A DNA stretch of 64,000 nt from Listeria grayi DSM 20601 (GTDB lineage: Bacteria > Bacillota > Bacilli > Lactobacillales > Listeriaceae). Below are positions 51,829 through 61,440 of the stretch, one piece after another. The position numbers and the translations under genes are program-made. Location: assembly GCF_000148995.1 (NCBI RefSeq), contig NZ_GL538352.1, forward strand, positions 124,001-188,000. The letters run 5' to 3'. The first letter of the stretch is position 1, and every line of letters starts with the position of its first letter. Below the pieces are notes generated by a model. The model was not told the origin of the DNA. It searched no databases and worked only from the letters and a program-made list of their open reading frames with translations.

Positions 51829-54519
51829 TTGCGTAAGATTTTTGAGATCTATATTTTAGATTGGCGGCGGGTGTTTCGTGCACCATTAGCATTGCTGCTT
51901 ATTATCGCATTGGTTATTTTACCTTCCTTATACGCATGGTTTAATATCGCTGCTTTATGGGATCCGTATTCGAATACGAAAGGGATCAAAGTGGCTGTTA
52001 CGGTGGAAGACAAAGGTTCGACCGTCCAAGTACCAGGGGAAAAAGAAAAAGCTATCAATGTCGGAAGAGAACTAAAAAATAATTTAAAGAAAAATAAAAA
52101 ACTAGGCTGGACATTCGTCAGTGATAAGGAAGCCCAAAAAGGCGTGGAAAGCGGGAAATATTACGCTGCGATCCGTGTACCTAAGGATTTCTCCAAAGAC
52201 ATGGTTTCTGTTGTGACGGATGACGTGAAAAAGCCTACAATCGATTATACAGTAAATGAAAAAATCAATGCGATCGCGCCGAAAATGACATCGAGCGGGG
52301 CAAGTACGATCGTTTCCGAAGTCAGCAATGAGTTTATTGGGACGGTCAGCAAGGCCGTGCTCAAAGAGTTCAATACAGCCGGTATTGATCTGAAAAATGA
52401 ACTGCCGACGCTAAGAAAATTGAAGACGAAGATTTTTGCTGCGAATGATGCACTGCCGGAAATCAGGCAAATGGGCAAAGAAGCGATCAACATCGAGAAA
52501 AAACTTCCGGAGATCAAATCAAAAGCAAAGCAAGTCGAAGAACTGGATAAACGTATCCCAGAAATAAACGATGCGGCAGGCAATATTCTATTGGTAGAAA
52601 AAAATCTACCGAAAATCGATGAACTGGGCCAAGACGTGCTAACATTGCAGAAAAAAATCCCAGAGATCAAAAAAATCGCAGCTGATGTGAAAGAAGTCAA
52701 TAACAACTTCGGCGATATCAAAAAGACACTAAACAATGCAGTTTCTGAATCAGACCGTGCGCTGACGATCGTCAATCAAGCAATGGACGCGATCCCAAAA
52801 GTGGAAGCAATCGCGAAAGACGGCAATAAATATGTCGATAAAGTGGACGGATTCGTGACACAAATCGATAGCTCTTTTGATCAGATCGCACCAGCAGTCA
52901 AACAAAATCTTGTTTTGATGAAACAAATCTCAGATAATGTCAAAACGATTACTACCGCCCTCAAAAGCGGAGCGATCGATCCGGATCAAGCAGTAGAACA
53001 GCTCAATCAGCTGGAAGCAGGAGTCGATCAGCTTCAGAAAACGGTCGAATCCCAAATCGATACACTGACTGGACTCAACGAATCCTTGCCAAACCATCCA
53101 TTTGATCCGCTTATCGAAGCGCTCAAAACAGTCGATTCTAGTCTGACGACACAAAAACAAACCATTGAGCAAGTAAAAACAGCGGTTGAAAATGGCAAAG
53201 AACCCGCAAACGAATTATTAGATAGATTGGATAGTCAAGCTACAGAAGTCAGCAATAAATTAGGGCAAATCATCAAGGATTACGATTCTAAAATCGTGCC
53301 AGCACTTCAAAAAGATTTGAATGAAGTCAAAGGAACGCTTAAAAACAGTAAAGATCTACTGAAAAATGCCCAAAGTAAAATACCAGAAGTCAAAAGTATT
53401 TTAGCTGAAACGCAAAAAACACTCACTGACGGTCAAAAATATCTAAAAACATTCCAAAAACGATTGCCCGAAATCCAAAAAGCATTAAATGATGCAACCA
53501 AAGCAATCGATACCAAACTCGACACGATGATCGCTGACATCAATGAAGCAGCAGATTTTTACAAAAACAAATACCCAGCGATCAAGAAGAAAGTCCATAC
53601 AGCGGCAAATTTTGTCAGAGATGATCTGCCAGGATATGAAAAAGAGATCCATCAAGCAGCGAAACTGATCAAAGATAAACTGCCTGATTTTGAAACAACA
53701 GTTACTAAACTAGCAGACCTGTCGCGTAATGAACTGCCTGAATTTGAAAAAGCAATCAAAAATGCGACCGGCAAGATCGATGATTTCGATAAAAAGTATA
53801 ATTTACAAGATATCATCAAATTCTTGCGCAATGATGCGGATAAAGACAGTGAATTCCTAGCGAATCCGATTCACTTGAATGAAAACGACAAGTATCCGAT
53901 CGCAAACTACGGTTCGGCAAGCTCTCCATTCTATACGGCGCTGTGTCTGTGGGTGGGCGGACTGCTGCTGATCTCGCTCTTGCGTGCCGATGTGGAAGCG
54001 CCACTTGGTATTTACAAACATTATCATCGCTACTTCGGGAGATTATTTACCTTCCTGACGATTGGTCTGGCACAAGCATTGGTGGTAACGCTGGGAAATA
54101 TCTTTATTTTGAAAGTCGATATCGCCGAGCCATTCTTGCTTATTGTGTTCAGCATGCTGATAAGCGTTGTCTTCCTCAGCATTGTCTACACGCTCGTGGC
54201 ACTTTTCAATAATGTCGGTAAAGGGCTGGCGATCATTATCTTGGTACTTCAGATCTCAGGAGCGGGAGGGAACTTCCCGATCCAAGTATCACCGCCATTC
54301 TTCCAAGCAATTTATCCATTCTTGCCATTTACCTATGCAGTCAATCTGCTGCGTGAGAGCGTGGGCGGTGTCTATGCGCCGAATATGTGGAAAGATATCA
54401 TCGTACTCGTCGGTTTTGGTGTATTGTTCATTTTAATTGGAACATTACTGAAAAAGCCACTCGAAAAAGTAGTTCCGAAACTCGCGGAAAAAGTAAAACG
54501 AAGCAAATTGATACACTGA
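51829..54519 (+). CDS. YhgE/Pip-family membrane protein
   Basis: 896 aa. One N-terminal helix (APLALLLIIALVILPSLYAWFN), a ~660-residue extracellular coiled-coil region with repeated LPEIK/IPEIN/LPKID units, then five C-terminal helices of ABC-2-like topology (from about residue 705). The family includes phage-infection proteins (Lactococcus Pip) and YhgE. TTG start at 51829, 8 bases after GGAGGG. It is flanked by two GntR genes. No transporter ATPase is adjacent. Confidence 0.9.
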   Translation: MRKIFEIYILDWRRVFRAPLALLLIIALVILPSLYAWFNIAALWDPYSNTKGIKVAVTVEDKGSTVQVPGEKEKAINVGRELKNNLKKNKKLGWTFVSDKEAQKGVESGKYYAAIRVPKDFSKDMVSVVTDDVKKPTIDYTVNEKINAIAPKMTSSGASTIVSEVSNEFIGTVSKAVLKEFNTAGIDLKNELPTLRKLKTKIFAANDALPEIRQMGKEAINIEKKLPEIKSKAKQVEELDKRIPEINDAAGNILLVEKNLPKIDELGQDVLTLQKKIPEIKKIAADVKEVNNNFGDIKKTLNNAVSESDRALTIVNQAMDAIPKVEAIAKDGNKYVDKVDGFVTQIDSSFDQIAPAVKQNLVLMKQISDNVKTITTALKSGAIDPDQAVEQLNQLEAGVDQLQKTVESQIDTLTGLNESLPNHPFDPLIEALKTVDSSLTTQKQTIEQVKTAVENGKEPANELLDRLDSQATEVSNKLGQIIKDYDSKIVPALQKDLNEVKGTLKNSKDLLKNAQSKIPEVKSILAETQKTLTDGQKYLKTFQKRLPEIQKALNDATKAIDTKLDTMIADINEAADFYKNKYPAIKKKVHTAANFVRDDLPGYEKEIHQAAKLIKDKLPDFETTVTKLADLSRNELPEFEKAIKNATGKIDDFDKKYNLQDIIKFLRNDADKDSEFLANPIHLNENDKYPIANYGSASSPFYTALCLWVGGLLLISLLRADVEAPLGIYKHYHRYFGRLFTFLTIGLAQALVVTLGNIFILKVDIAEPFLLIVFSMLISVVFLSIVYTLVALFNNVGKGLAIIILVLQISGAGGNFPIQVSPPFFQAIYPFLPFTYAVNLLRESVGGVYAPNMWKDIIVLVGFGVLFILIGTLLKKPLEKVVPKLAEKVKRSKLIH

Positions 54520-54522
54520 TAA

Positions 54523-54566
54523 AACAATCACCAGCCGTTTGATAAGAGGGCTGGTGATTGTTTTTA
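54523..54566 (+). terminator. Terminator of the YhgE gene
   Basis: AATCACCAGCC pairs with GGCTGGTGATT, then GTTTTTATTTT. Confidence 0.9.
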
Positions 54567-54603
54567 TTTTGGCTTATAATGAAAGCGAGAAGGGGATGGA
54601 CTT

Positions 54604-55254
54604 ATGGAAAAACAGTCGAAAGGATTATACAGCGAAAAAGTTTATTGGACGATCATTGAACGTATCCAAGCTGGACAATTGCAGGTAGGTGCAGCGCTAC
54701 GTGAAGAGCAGATCGCCAAAGAACTGGATATAAGCCGATCTCCGGTAAGAACCGCTGTGGCTCAGTTGGTTGCGGAGGAAATATTGGTAGCTACTGATCG
54801 CGGCGTTGCTGTAGGCGATATCCTCGTGACCCCGGCGCGCTACAAAATGCTGACCGAAGTAGCGGAGGCTTTTCTTGCCATTGTGATCCAAAAAGCACCT
54901 GCCGAAAATTACAACTGGTCGTTTTTGACTTTACATTCGATGGTTTTTCAGATGCGCTTGTTGGCAGCGGATGAGGATGAGGCAGAATTTAGCCACGTTC
55001 TGCATCTTTTTCTCCTCGAATTGCTTCGTGTTTCAGAAAATAATTATTTTACTGCATATAGTAGGCGCAATTTTTTCCTGATCGAAAAATTTGGGGGACA
55101 TCTGCCTACCTTTAATATGACAGATACACGCCTCTGGGTCGTCCACCAGCTTGACGGCCTCCTAAAACAGCTTTCTAGCGATCAGACCGAAGCGGCTGTC
55201 CAAACCTTACGAAACTTATTTAGAGAGCTACAGGTGCAAGCTTACCGCATTTAA
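54604..55254 (+). CDS. GntR-family regulator, second of the YhgE pair
   Basis: 216 aa. Winged helix (residues ~10-70: ALREEQIAKELDISRSPVRTAV) plus a helical C-terminal half. It shares the SRSPVR/SRTPVR recognition core with the regulator at 51.1 kb but otherwise differs, so it is a paralogue, not a duplicate. AAGGGGATGG lies before the ATG. Transcribed separately from yhgE because a terminator intervenes. Confidence 0.88.
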   Translation: MEKQSKGLYSEKVYWTIIERIQAGQLQVGAALREEQIAKELDISRSPVRTAVAQLVAEEILVATDRGVAVGDILVTPARYKMLTEVAEAFLAIVIQKAPAENYNWSFLTLHSMVFQMRLLAADEDEAEFSHVLHLFLLELLRVSENNYFTAYSRRNFFLIEKFGGHLPTFNMTDTRLWVVHQLDGLLKQLSSDQTEAAVQTLRNLFRELQVQAYRI

Positions 55255-55284
55255 AAAAGCACTTGAGTTTCCCCAAGTGCTTTT
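55253..55284. terminator. Bidirectional terminator
   Basis: AAAAGCACTTG pairs with CAAGTGCTTTT; shared by the GntR and DUF975 genes. Confidence 0.88.
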
Positions 55285-55285
55285 C

Positions 55286-56071
55286 CTAGCGATCGTCCGA
55301 AGAATCGAATGGATTTGACGCTGTTTCTTCTTCTGAAAATGGATCGTCTTCAGACCAGCCTTCGCTATCATCCACTACTCGCATTTGGCGTTCATCATAG
55401 AAAACAGCAAGTGCCATCAGCAAATAGGGAATGATGAAAAGCAACAGGCCAAGAAATGCCAGATAACCTAAGCCGGCGACTAAAAAGCCGATAATGATAA
55501 AGACGACTGGAAAATCGGAATAGCTATCCGAATAAACAACGCTGGCAGCTACACCGGTAGTTATACCAATAAATATCAACGCATATGGGATCAGTAACCA
55601 AGCACCGATCGATAAACTCAAGCCGAATAATTTCCCTTTGTAGCCAGCCATCATCTCTCTGCTGGCTGTGATCGCATCTAACGCGGAAATATTCGGATCA
55701 TCGCGCAAGATGAAAAATGTCTGCGAGTAGCTGTACGATTTAATGATTCCAGGAACCAACAATAATAAGGACCATAAAAAAGTGAATAGGCAGATAAGCA
55801 GATATGCGGCCAACGTGCGTCCGAAGTCTTTGAAACCGCTGAATAAGTAACCAAGGTCCCGTTCTTCATTTCTACTGATCGCCAGCGCCAGCCAAATCAG
55901 ACCAGTCACAAGCGGGCCACCACAGATCAAAACTGCCAGCCACCCAATCAGAGGAATCAAACTACCGACAAACGTAATCAAATAATAAATAACGGCAGCG
56001 GCAACCATGATCCCCCATTTCCCTTTAAGCGCCTGCCGAGCGGCGAGACGAATCTCTCGGTTTGAAAGCAC
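55286..56071 (-). CDS. DUF975 membrane protein
   Basis: About 261 aa with six helices and an acidic, cytoplasmic C-terminal tail (SEGWSEDDPFSEEETASNPF). The DUF975 core is visible: REIRLAARQALKGKW at the start, LLVPGIIKSYSYSQTFFILRDDP and ITASREMMAGYKGKLFGL. Function of the family is unknown. I start at the GTG at 56071, 9 bases after AAGGAG; the earlier TTG directly abuts the site. Confidence 0.88.
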   Translation of the reverse strand: MLSNREIRLAARQALKGKWGIMVAAAVIYYLITFVGSLIPLIGWLAVLICGGPLVTGLIWLALAISRNEERDLGYLFSGFKDFGRTLAAYLLICLFTFLWSLLLLVPGIIKSYSYSQTFFILRDDPNISALDAITASREMMAGYKGKLFGLSLSIGAWLLIPYALIFIGITTGVAASVVYSDSYSDFPVVFIIIGFLVAGLGYLAFLGLLLFIIPYLLMALAVFYDERQMRVVDDSEGWSEDDPFSEEETASNPFDSSDDR

Positions 56072-56205
56072 AAATACCAACTCCTTCTTTTAGTGTAGCT
56101 TTATATCTAAAATACCATAAATGAAGCCGCTTGGAAAACGTTGGATGATTGGAAAGCATGAATTTGGGGAAAAGGAATTTTATAAACTGATGGAGGTGTG
56201 TTTCA

Positions 56206-56403
56206 ATGGATGAAACAAGAAAAGAATTAGAAGAACGTTTGGTAGAACTTCGCAGCGAGTATCAAGAAGCACTATCGGATACCCGCAACTTAGAAGATCC
56301 GCAATTTCAAAATGGTTCTATTGATCCCAGCCAGGTCCGTTTGAATGCACTGCAAACAGAAATCAAACAAATCGAAAAGAAATTGAATGAGTTAGAAGAA
56401 TAA
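56206..56403 (+). CDS. Small coiled-coil protein
   Basis: 65 aa, highly charged, two helices with heptad-like Leu spacing (RKELEERLVELRSEYQEAL and LQTEIKQIEKKLNELEE). ATGGAGG precedes the ATG by 10 bases. It is 27 bp upstream of the phosphatase gene and likely co-transcribed. Family not recognised. Confidence 0.75.
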   Translation: MDETRKELEERLVELRSEYQEALSDTRNLEDPQFQNGSIDPSQVRLNALQTEIKQIEKKLNELEE

Positions 56404-56430
56404 TTGTAGAGAGAAGAGGAGCGAGTGACC

Positions 56431-57144
56431 GTGCAACCTATTTTTGCAATCGGAGATGTACACGGAGAGCTGACATTATTAAAAGAAATGCTGACTAATT
56501 GGGACGTAGAAAATGAGCAGCTTGTTTTTGTCGGCGATCTGATCGACCGCGGTGAAGACCCTGCCGGTGTAGTGAAGGTGGCAAAACAGCTCGTCGATAC
56601 GCATAATGCCATCGTATTGCGAGGAAATCACGAACAAATGCTACTGGACTGGCTCCAAGATCCGGAAGAGAAAATGAATTATTATACTAGCCAAGGCGGG
56701 CTTAAAACGATCCAGTCATTTCTAGCAGATAAACTGACAAAAGAATTGACCCCGATAGAATTGGCCGATGCACTTTATCAGGAAGCTGGGGCGTATATTT
56801 CGTTCATTGCAGCGCTCCCCTTTTATTATGAAAAAGAAGATTACTTTTTTGTACATGCAGGCGTGGATCTCGACTTAGCCGACTGGCGTCAAACTCCGGA
56901 CAAAGATCTTATTTGGATCAGAGAACCTTTTTTGTTTGGAGAGAATCATACAGATAAAACATTTGTATTTGGTCATACACCAGTTCAAAGCCTGCATGAG
57001 AACGGGAGTAGCGATATTTGGATCTCGGAAGATAAAACTAGGATCGACATCGATGGCGGCGCAGTTTTCGGTGGTGCTTTGCATGGCGTGGTATTAACAG
57101 ATGCAGGGATCTCGGAAATATATACCGCTGAATCGCATAAGTAA
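56431..57144 (+). CDS. PPP-type metallophosphatase (ApaH/serine-threonine phosphatase-like)
   Basis: 237 aa. Metal and phosphate motifs in order: FAIGDVHGE, FVGDLIDRGEDP, LRGNHEQM, FVHAGVD and FGHTPVQ. This family includes bis(5'-nucleosyl)-tetraphosphatases and protein phosphatases; the exact substrate is open. Two GTG codons fit; I prefer 56431, 9 bases after GAGGAG. Operon with the small coiled-coil protein and perhaps the DUF915 hydrolase 12 bp downstream. Confidence 0.88.
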   Translation: MQPIFAIGDVHGELTLLKEMLTNWDVENEQLVFVGDLIDRGEDPAGVVKVAKQLVDTHNAIVLRGNHEQMLLDWLQDPEEKMNYYTSQGGLKTIQSFLADKLTKELTPIELADALYQEAGAYISFIAALPFYYEKEDYFFVHAGVDLDLADWRQTPDKDLIWIREPFLFGENHTDKTFVFGHTPVQSLHENGSSDIWISEDKTRIDIDGGAVFGGALHGVVLTDAGISEIYTAESHK

Positions 57145-57156
57145 GGAAGTGATTTT

Positions 57157-58062
57157 TTGAAGAAAGGTGCGGCGCGCTGTTCCTTATTGGTAGCTATGCT
57201 TGTTTTGTTGACAGCTTCCGTAAGTAGCAGTGCGATTTATTATAAAGCAAAAACAACCTCAAGTAAGAAAAAAACGATCATACCCACGGTCTTTATGCAT
57301 GGTTATAAGGGAACGTTCAATTCCTTTGGACATATGCTCAATCGCTTAGGTTACGATTACCAAGATAACAATGCAGCGATGCGGATCCTTGTTTTGACAT
57401 CTGGGAAATTAAAAGTAAGCGGTACGCTGTTGCCAGGAGATAAAGGCAACTCTGCCATTCAAGTTCTTTTCCAAGATAACCGAGCTAGTTTAGCAAAACA
57501 AACCAATTGGTTGCATAAAGTGATGCATTATCTACGGGTCAAACATAATGTAGAAAATGTCAATGTCGTTGGCCATTCAATGGGCGGCTTGGCGCTGCTT
57601 AGCTATTTAGAAGATACACCGGCAAAAAGCAAACGTTATCCAAAGATCCATAAATTTGTCGCGATCGCTTCACCTTTCGAAGGAATCGACAAAGCGGATT
57701 ACTTTAAATTGCAAAAAGATCCAGCTGCGCATGATCTGAAAAAGGGTTCTGATGCCTTGCAAGCACTGGTGAAAAATAAAGATAAGATCCCGACTGACAT
57801 CAAAATGTTGGCGATTGCCGGGAAACAGGGAAAAACGGATTCTGACGGATTAGTGAGAGTCGATAGTGTTTTCTATGTTAAAAATATTTTTCCGCGAATC
57901 AATTATCAGCAGCGTTTAGTAAAAGGAAATAATATTACCCACAGTGGCTTGCATGAAAACCTATATGTCGATCGGTATACGAGCCAGTTCTTGTGGAATT
58001 TGCCGGATGGCTTCCATCAAAACAATAAAAACAGTTTCCAAAACGGGCTGAAAAAAAAATAA
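57157..58062 (+). CDS. Secreted alpha/beta hydrolase (DUF915)
   Basis: 301 aa. N-terminal signal peptide (LLVAMLVLLTASVSSSA). The catalytic triad can be placed: Ser in VVGHSMGGLA, Asp in TDSDGLV and His in ITHSGLHEN; the oxyanion region is VFMHGYKGTFNSF. DUF915 proteins are surface esterases or lipases of unknown substrate. TTG start after AAGGAAG. Confidence 0.9.
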   Translation: MKKGAARCSLLVAMLVLLTASVSSSAIYYKAKTTSSKKKTIIPTVFMHGYKGTFNSFGHMLNRLGYDYQDNNAAMRILVLTSGKLKVSGTLLPGDKGNSAIQVLFQDNRASLAKQTNWLHKVMHYLRVKHNVENVNVVGHSMGGLALLSYLEDTPAKSKRYPKIHKFVAIASPFEGIDKADYFKLQKDPAAHDLKKGSDALQALVKNKDKIPTDIKMLAIAGKQGKTDSDGLVRVDSVFYVKNIFPRINYQQRLVKGNNITHSGLHENLYVDRYTSQFLWNLPDGFHQNNKNSFQNGLKKK

Positions 58063-58070
58063 GTAGCTAA

Positions 58071-58102
58071 AAAAGCTGTCCAATGAAGGACAGCTTTTTT
58101 TA
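58071..58102. terminator. Bidirectional terminator
   Basis: AAAAAGCTGTCC pairs with GGACAGCTTTTT, then TT; shared with the converging DUF420 gene. Confidence 0.9.
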
Positions 58103-58669
58103 TTAATAATAAGGTGCCATGAAAAGGTACACAATAACGCCGGTAAGGCTAACATAAAGCCAGATCGGCATTGTCCAGTGAACGATTTTTTTATGTTTGG
58201 TGATCTGGTTCGTCCAGCCCCATACGAGCGAAAATAATGCCAGTGGAACCACGACAGCAGCCAGAAAACTGTGCGTGATCAAAATAAAGAAATAAATCGG
58301 TCTAACGATTCCTGTTCCACCGAATGTATTGGTATCAGGGGATAGATAGTGGAATGTTAGATAAAAGACTAAGAAAAACAGTGTGGATACGAAAGCAGCT
58401 AAGATAAAGCCGCGGTGCATGTTGATATTTTTTTTGACGATAATAGCCCAAAGTGCGATCAACAGAAAGACAAATGTAAAGCTATTAAAAATCGCATTCA
58501 TACGCGGGAAGATCGTTAAGTCAAAATGTACTTTTCCTTGATAGCCGATCGGTGAAAAGAACAGTAGCAAGATGAAGACTACCGCTACAAAAGAGAAAAT
58601 CATGATCGGCCAAAAATAATTTTTTTCCTGACTAGCGGGACGTACTTGTTTTTTGTTAGGTTGTTGCAT
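58103..58669 (-). CDS. DUF420 membrane protein (YozB-like)
   Basis: 188 aa, five helices. Conserved histidines of the family are seen in NMHRGFIL, LTFHYLS, ILITHSFLAA and KIVHWTMPIWLY, which may bind haem or metal; DUF420 is linked to respiratory oxidases. GGAGG precedes the ATG. Lies 38 bp after pdxK on the same strand. Confidence 0.9.
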   Translation of the reverse strand: MQQPNKKQVRPASQEKNYFWPIMIFSFVAVVFILLLFFSPIGYQGKVHFDLTIFPRMNAIFNSFTFVFLLIALWAIIVKKNINMHRGFILAAFVSTLFFLVFYLTFHYLSPDTNTFGGTGIVRPIYFFILITHSFLAAVVVPLALFSLVWGWTNQITKHKKIVHWTMPIWLYVSLTGVIVYLFMAPYY

Positions 58670-58707
58670 AAAATAAGTTTCCTCCTTGAGTAGGTTCTAC
58701 GGAATGA

Positions 58708-59523
58708 TCAACGATTCTCAGCATGGTTGTAAGCGCCGTGCCAAACAGGACCGATGAAGCTGTTTAGTGCAAAACCGGATTGGATCGCAGCAGTGACGAA
58801 TTTCTTCGCTTTAGCAACAGCATTTTCCACTGTTTCGCCTTTCGCAAGGCCAGCCGTGATCGCTGCTGCAAATGTACATCCAGCACCATGATTGTAAGAA
58901 GAAGCCACTTTTTCTACTTCATAGATCGTGAATTCTGAGCCATCATACAGTAAATCGATTGCTTTGTCAGATTCAAGGGCTTTTCCGCCTTTGATGACTA
59001 CATATTTCGCGCCAAGTTCGTGGATTTTTTTCGCAGCTTCTTTCATATCATCTAGCGTCGTCAATTTTCCTAAGCCGGATAATTGTCCAGCTTCAAAAAG
59101 ATTGGGCGTTGTGATGGTTGCGACAGGGAGCAAAAGATCACGAATCGCCTCGGCATTTTCGGGTTGGATAAGTTCATCTTCGCCTTTACATACCATGACC
59201 GGATCGATCACGACATTTTTCAATTGGAATTTGTCGATATATTCACGCGTAGCTTTGATAATATCCACAGATCCCAGCATACCTGTTTTCATGGCATCGA
59301 CCGGACCACCGGAAAGGATCGTTTTTAATTGATCGCGTACTAATTCGGCATTGATCGGTGTCACGTTATGCGACCAGTTATTATCCGGGTCCATCGTTAC
59401 GATCGTTGTCAGTGCGCTGAATCCGAATGTCCCGTATTCTTCAAATGTTTTTAAATCAGCTTGTAGTCCAGCACCACCGCTGGAATCGGAACCTGCTACT
59501 GTTAATGTTTTTTTGATTGTCAT
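58708..59523 (-). CDS. pdxK: Pyridoxine/pyridoxal kinase (PdxK, ThiD-like)
   Basis: 271 aa, the length of Bacillus PdxK. Ribokinase-fold enzyme: opening TVAGSDSSGGAGLQADLKTF, DPVMVCKGED, and the ATP/anion-hole end YNHGAGCTFAAAITAGLA with Cys in GAGCTF, as in PdxK/ThiD2. It phosphorylates B6 vitamers for salvage; a hydroxymethylpyrimidine kinase role (thiD) is the alternative annotation. GGAGG precedes the ATG. Confidence 0.9.
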   Translation of the reverse strand: MTIKKTLTVAGSDSSGGAGLQADLKTFEEYGTFGFSALTTIVTMDPDNNWSHNVTPINAELVRDQLKTILSGGPVDAMKTGMLGSVDIIKATREYIDKFQLKNVVIDPVMVCKGEDELIQPENAEAIRDLLLPVATITTPNLFEAGQLSGLGKLTTLDDMKEAAKKIHELGAKYVVIKGGKALESDKAIDLLYDGSEFTIYEVEKVASSYNHGAGCTFAAAITAGLAKGETVENAVAKAKKFVTAAIQSGFALNSFIGPVWHGAYNHAENR

Positions 59524-59545
59524 TGTGTATCAATCCTCCAGAAAA

Positions 59546-60412
59546 TTAATGGTTATTTTTAAGCATTTCGTAAATCGCAGCTGCGACGCCATTTTCATCA
59601 TTTGTTTTTGTTGTATATTTCGCAACTTTTTTGACATCCGCTTCTGCATTTCCCATTGCAACGGTATAGCCAGCCATTTTTAGCATCGAAATATCGTTAT
59701 TATTATCGCCGATCGCAAATGTTTCTTCTAATGTGACGCCTCTTTTTTCTGCATAATATTGTAGCGAGATACCTTTTTGCGCTTCTGTATGTGTGATCTC
59801 GATATTTTCATGTCCTGAGGAGGAAACGGCAAGCAAATTGCTTTCCATCAAGCGTTTTTTCGCTTGAGCAAGTTTTGATTCATCGGCAGAGAAAGCAATG
59901 AATTTGAAAACATGCAGATCATCATTCGCAAAAATTTTTTCAGAATCTTTTCTTTCATGGACATCTTTGGCTTCAAACCGTTCTTCGATTTTTTTAGAGA
60001 TTTCATTGGAGCTTACTTCAGGATGCAATTTTTTTTGCATTTCAATCATAAAGGCTTTTCCGGTTGCTTTATTAGTGGTAATGGGCCCGATTTCTGTAAA
60101 GATTTCTGTATAAAGTCCGTGTTCAATCAAAATTTTATACGTTTTCCGTGCTAAATCTTTATCAATGGTATGCTGCAAAAGAACTTTGCCGTTTTCGTCG
60201 CGGATTTCCGCACCATTCATGCAAATCGCAGGAGCATGAAGCTTGGCACGTTTACTTAATTCCATCGCATCTTTATACATGCGACCGGTACAAAGTACAA
60301 AATGAATCCCTTCTGCACGAGCAGTTTCAATTGCTTTGACGTTCTCTTCAGAAACCTCGATATCCGAATTAAGCAACGTCCCATCCATATCTGAAGCAAT
60401 AATTTTTATCAT
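59546..60412 (-). CDS. HAD-superfamily Cof-type sugar phosphatase
   Basis: 288 aa. HAD motifs: DMDGTLLNSD (nucleophile Asp8), CTGR, Lys in AQKGISLQYYAEK, and GDNNNDISML; the IIB cap lies between residues ~85 and 200. YidA/YwpJ-like phosphatases act on sugar phosphates or flavin/pyridoxal phosphates. First gene of a minus-strand unit with pdxK and the DUF420 gene; acting on pyridoxal phosphate would fit that context but is inference. Confidence 0.93.
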   Translation of the reverse strand: MIKIIASDMDGTLLNSDIEVSEENVKAIETARAEGIHFVLCTGRMYKDAMELSKRAKLHAPAICMNGAEIRDENGKVLLQHTIDKDLARKTYKILIEHGLYTEIFTEIGPITTNKATGKAFMIEMQKKLHPEVSSNEISKKIEERFEAKDVHERKDSEKIFANDDLHVFKFIAFSADESKLAQAKKRLMESNLLAVSSSGHENIEITHTEAQKGISLQYYAEKRGVTLEETFAIGDNNNDISMLKMAGYTVAMGNAEADVKKVAKYTTKTNDENGVAAAIYEMLKNNH

Positions 60413-60589
60413 TGTATTCCATTCCCTCCAATTTTCTTTACATGATTAGAATAGCATTTTTTGGCAGAAATTGCACTGACACGCCACTATTTTTAAAAAT
60501 AAACAGCTGTTTTGAAATCGAAAATATATATTTATAGGAAAGAGTTCGCTATAATAATAGATGAAAATCGAATGGAGGAGGGAGCTACA

Positions 60590-61153
60590 ATGAAAACCGA
60601 AAAAGAAAAGATGCTTGCCGGAGAAATGTATGACCCAAGCGCAGAAGAATTGGTTCACGGGAGACATCGAGCACGTAAATTTTGCCGCGAGATCAATGAT
60701 ACGCTCGATAAAAATATACGTACCAACGTTATCAAACGACTATTAGGCGGAACGAAAGAGAATGTCTATATCGAACCGAATTTCCATACAGATTATGGTG
60801 ACAATATTTATGTCGGCGAAAATTTTTATGCTAATTTTGATTGTGTGATCTTAGATGTCTGCGAAGTCAACATCGGCGATAACTGCATGCTTGCTCCGGG
60901 TGTACATATTTATACAGCGACACACCCGCTTGATCCTGCGGAACGCAACAGCGGTTTAGAACTTGGACAGCCGGTCACGATCGGTGATAATGTCTGGATC
61001 GGCGGCCGTGCGGTCATTAATCCAGGTGTTACATTAGGAAATAATGTGGTTGTAGGCGCCGGGGCGGTCGTCACCAAAAGCTTTCCTGATAATGTAGTCT
61101 TAGTAGGGAATCCTGCACGCGTGATCAAACAAATCGAACAGAAAGGATTGTAA
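60590..61153 (+). CDS. maa: Maltose O-acetyltransferase-like hexapeptide transferase
   Basis: 187 aa. N-terminal Mac domain ([27 protein letters not shown] in part: [15 protein letters not shown]) and left-handed beta-helix hexapeptides; the catalytic His lies in [10 protein letters not shown]. Transfers acetyl from acetyl-CoA to maltose or glucose-type sugars. ATG at 60590 follows GGAGGAGGGAG. Operon with the next two genes. Confidence 0.93.
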   Translation: MKTEKEKMLAGEMYDPSAEELVHGRHRARKFCREINDTLDKNIRTNVIKRLLGGTKENVYIEPNFHTDYGDNIYVGENFYANFDCVILDVCEVNIGDNCMLAPGVHIYTATHPLDPAERNSGLELGQPVTIGDNVWIGGRAVINPGVTLGNNVVVGAGAVVTKSFPDNVVLVGNPARVIKQIEQKGL

Positions 61154-61155
61154 GC

Positions 61156-61431
61156 GTGGATATTTCAGAACAAACACTTTTCAAAAAAATGGAAATAGAA
61201 CTGCAGCTAGCCAAAAATGCTTCCACAGCCAAAGATAGAGCGATGCATCTTCATGGCTTAGCAGTTTTGATCGAAGTGATTGAAGGAACTGCCAAAGATA
61301 CGACTTCGGAGCAGATCATGTTGGAAAAAATGACTGGTGAAACTTCGCAGACTACGAATACCGTTCCGCTTGACGGTAAAAAAATCGAACTGGATGACGG
61401 AGCAAATGGCGACTCGCTTTTGGATTTTTAG
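61156..61431 (+). CDS. YwdI-like protein (DUF5327)
   Basis: 91 aa, soluble. N-terminal helical stretch ISEQTLFKKMEIELQLAKNAST and acidic tail. Size, sequence feel and position directly before a DUF423 gene match Bacillus ywdI before ywdK. GTG start after GAAAGGA, 2 bp behind the preceding stop. Function unknown. Confidence 0.78.
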   Translation: MDISEQTLFKKMEIELQLAKNASTAKDRAMHLHGLAVLIEVIEGTAKDTTSEQIMLEKMTGETSQTTNTVPLDGKKIELDDGANGDSLLDF

Positions 61432-61440
61432 GAGGTAAAC

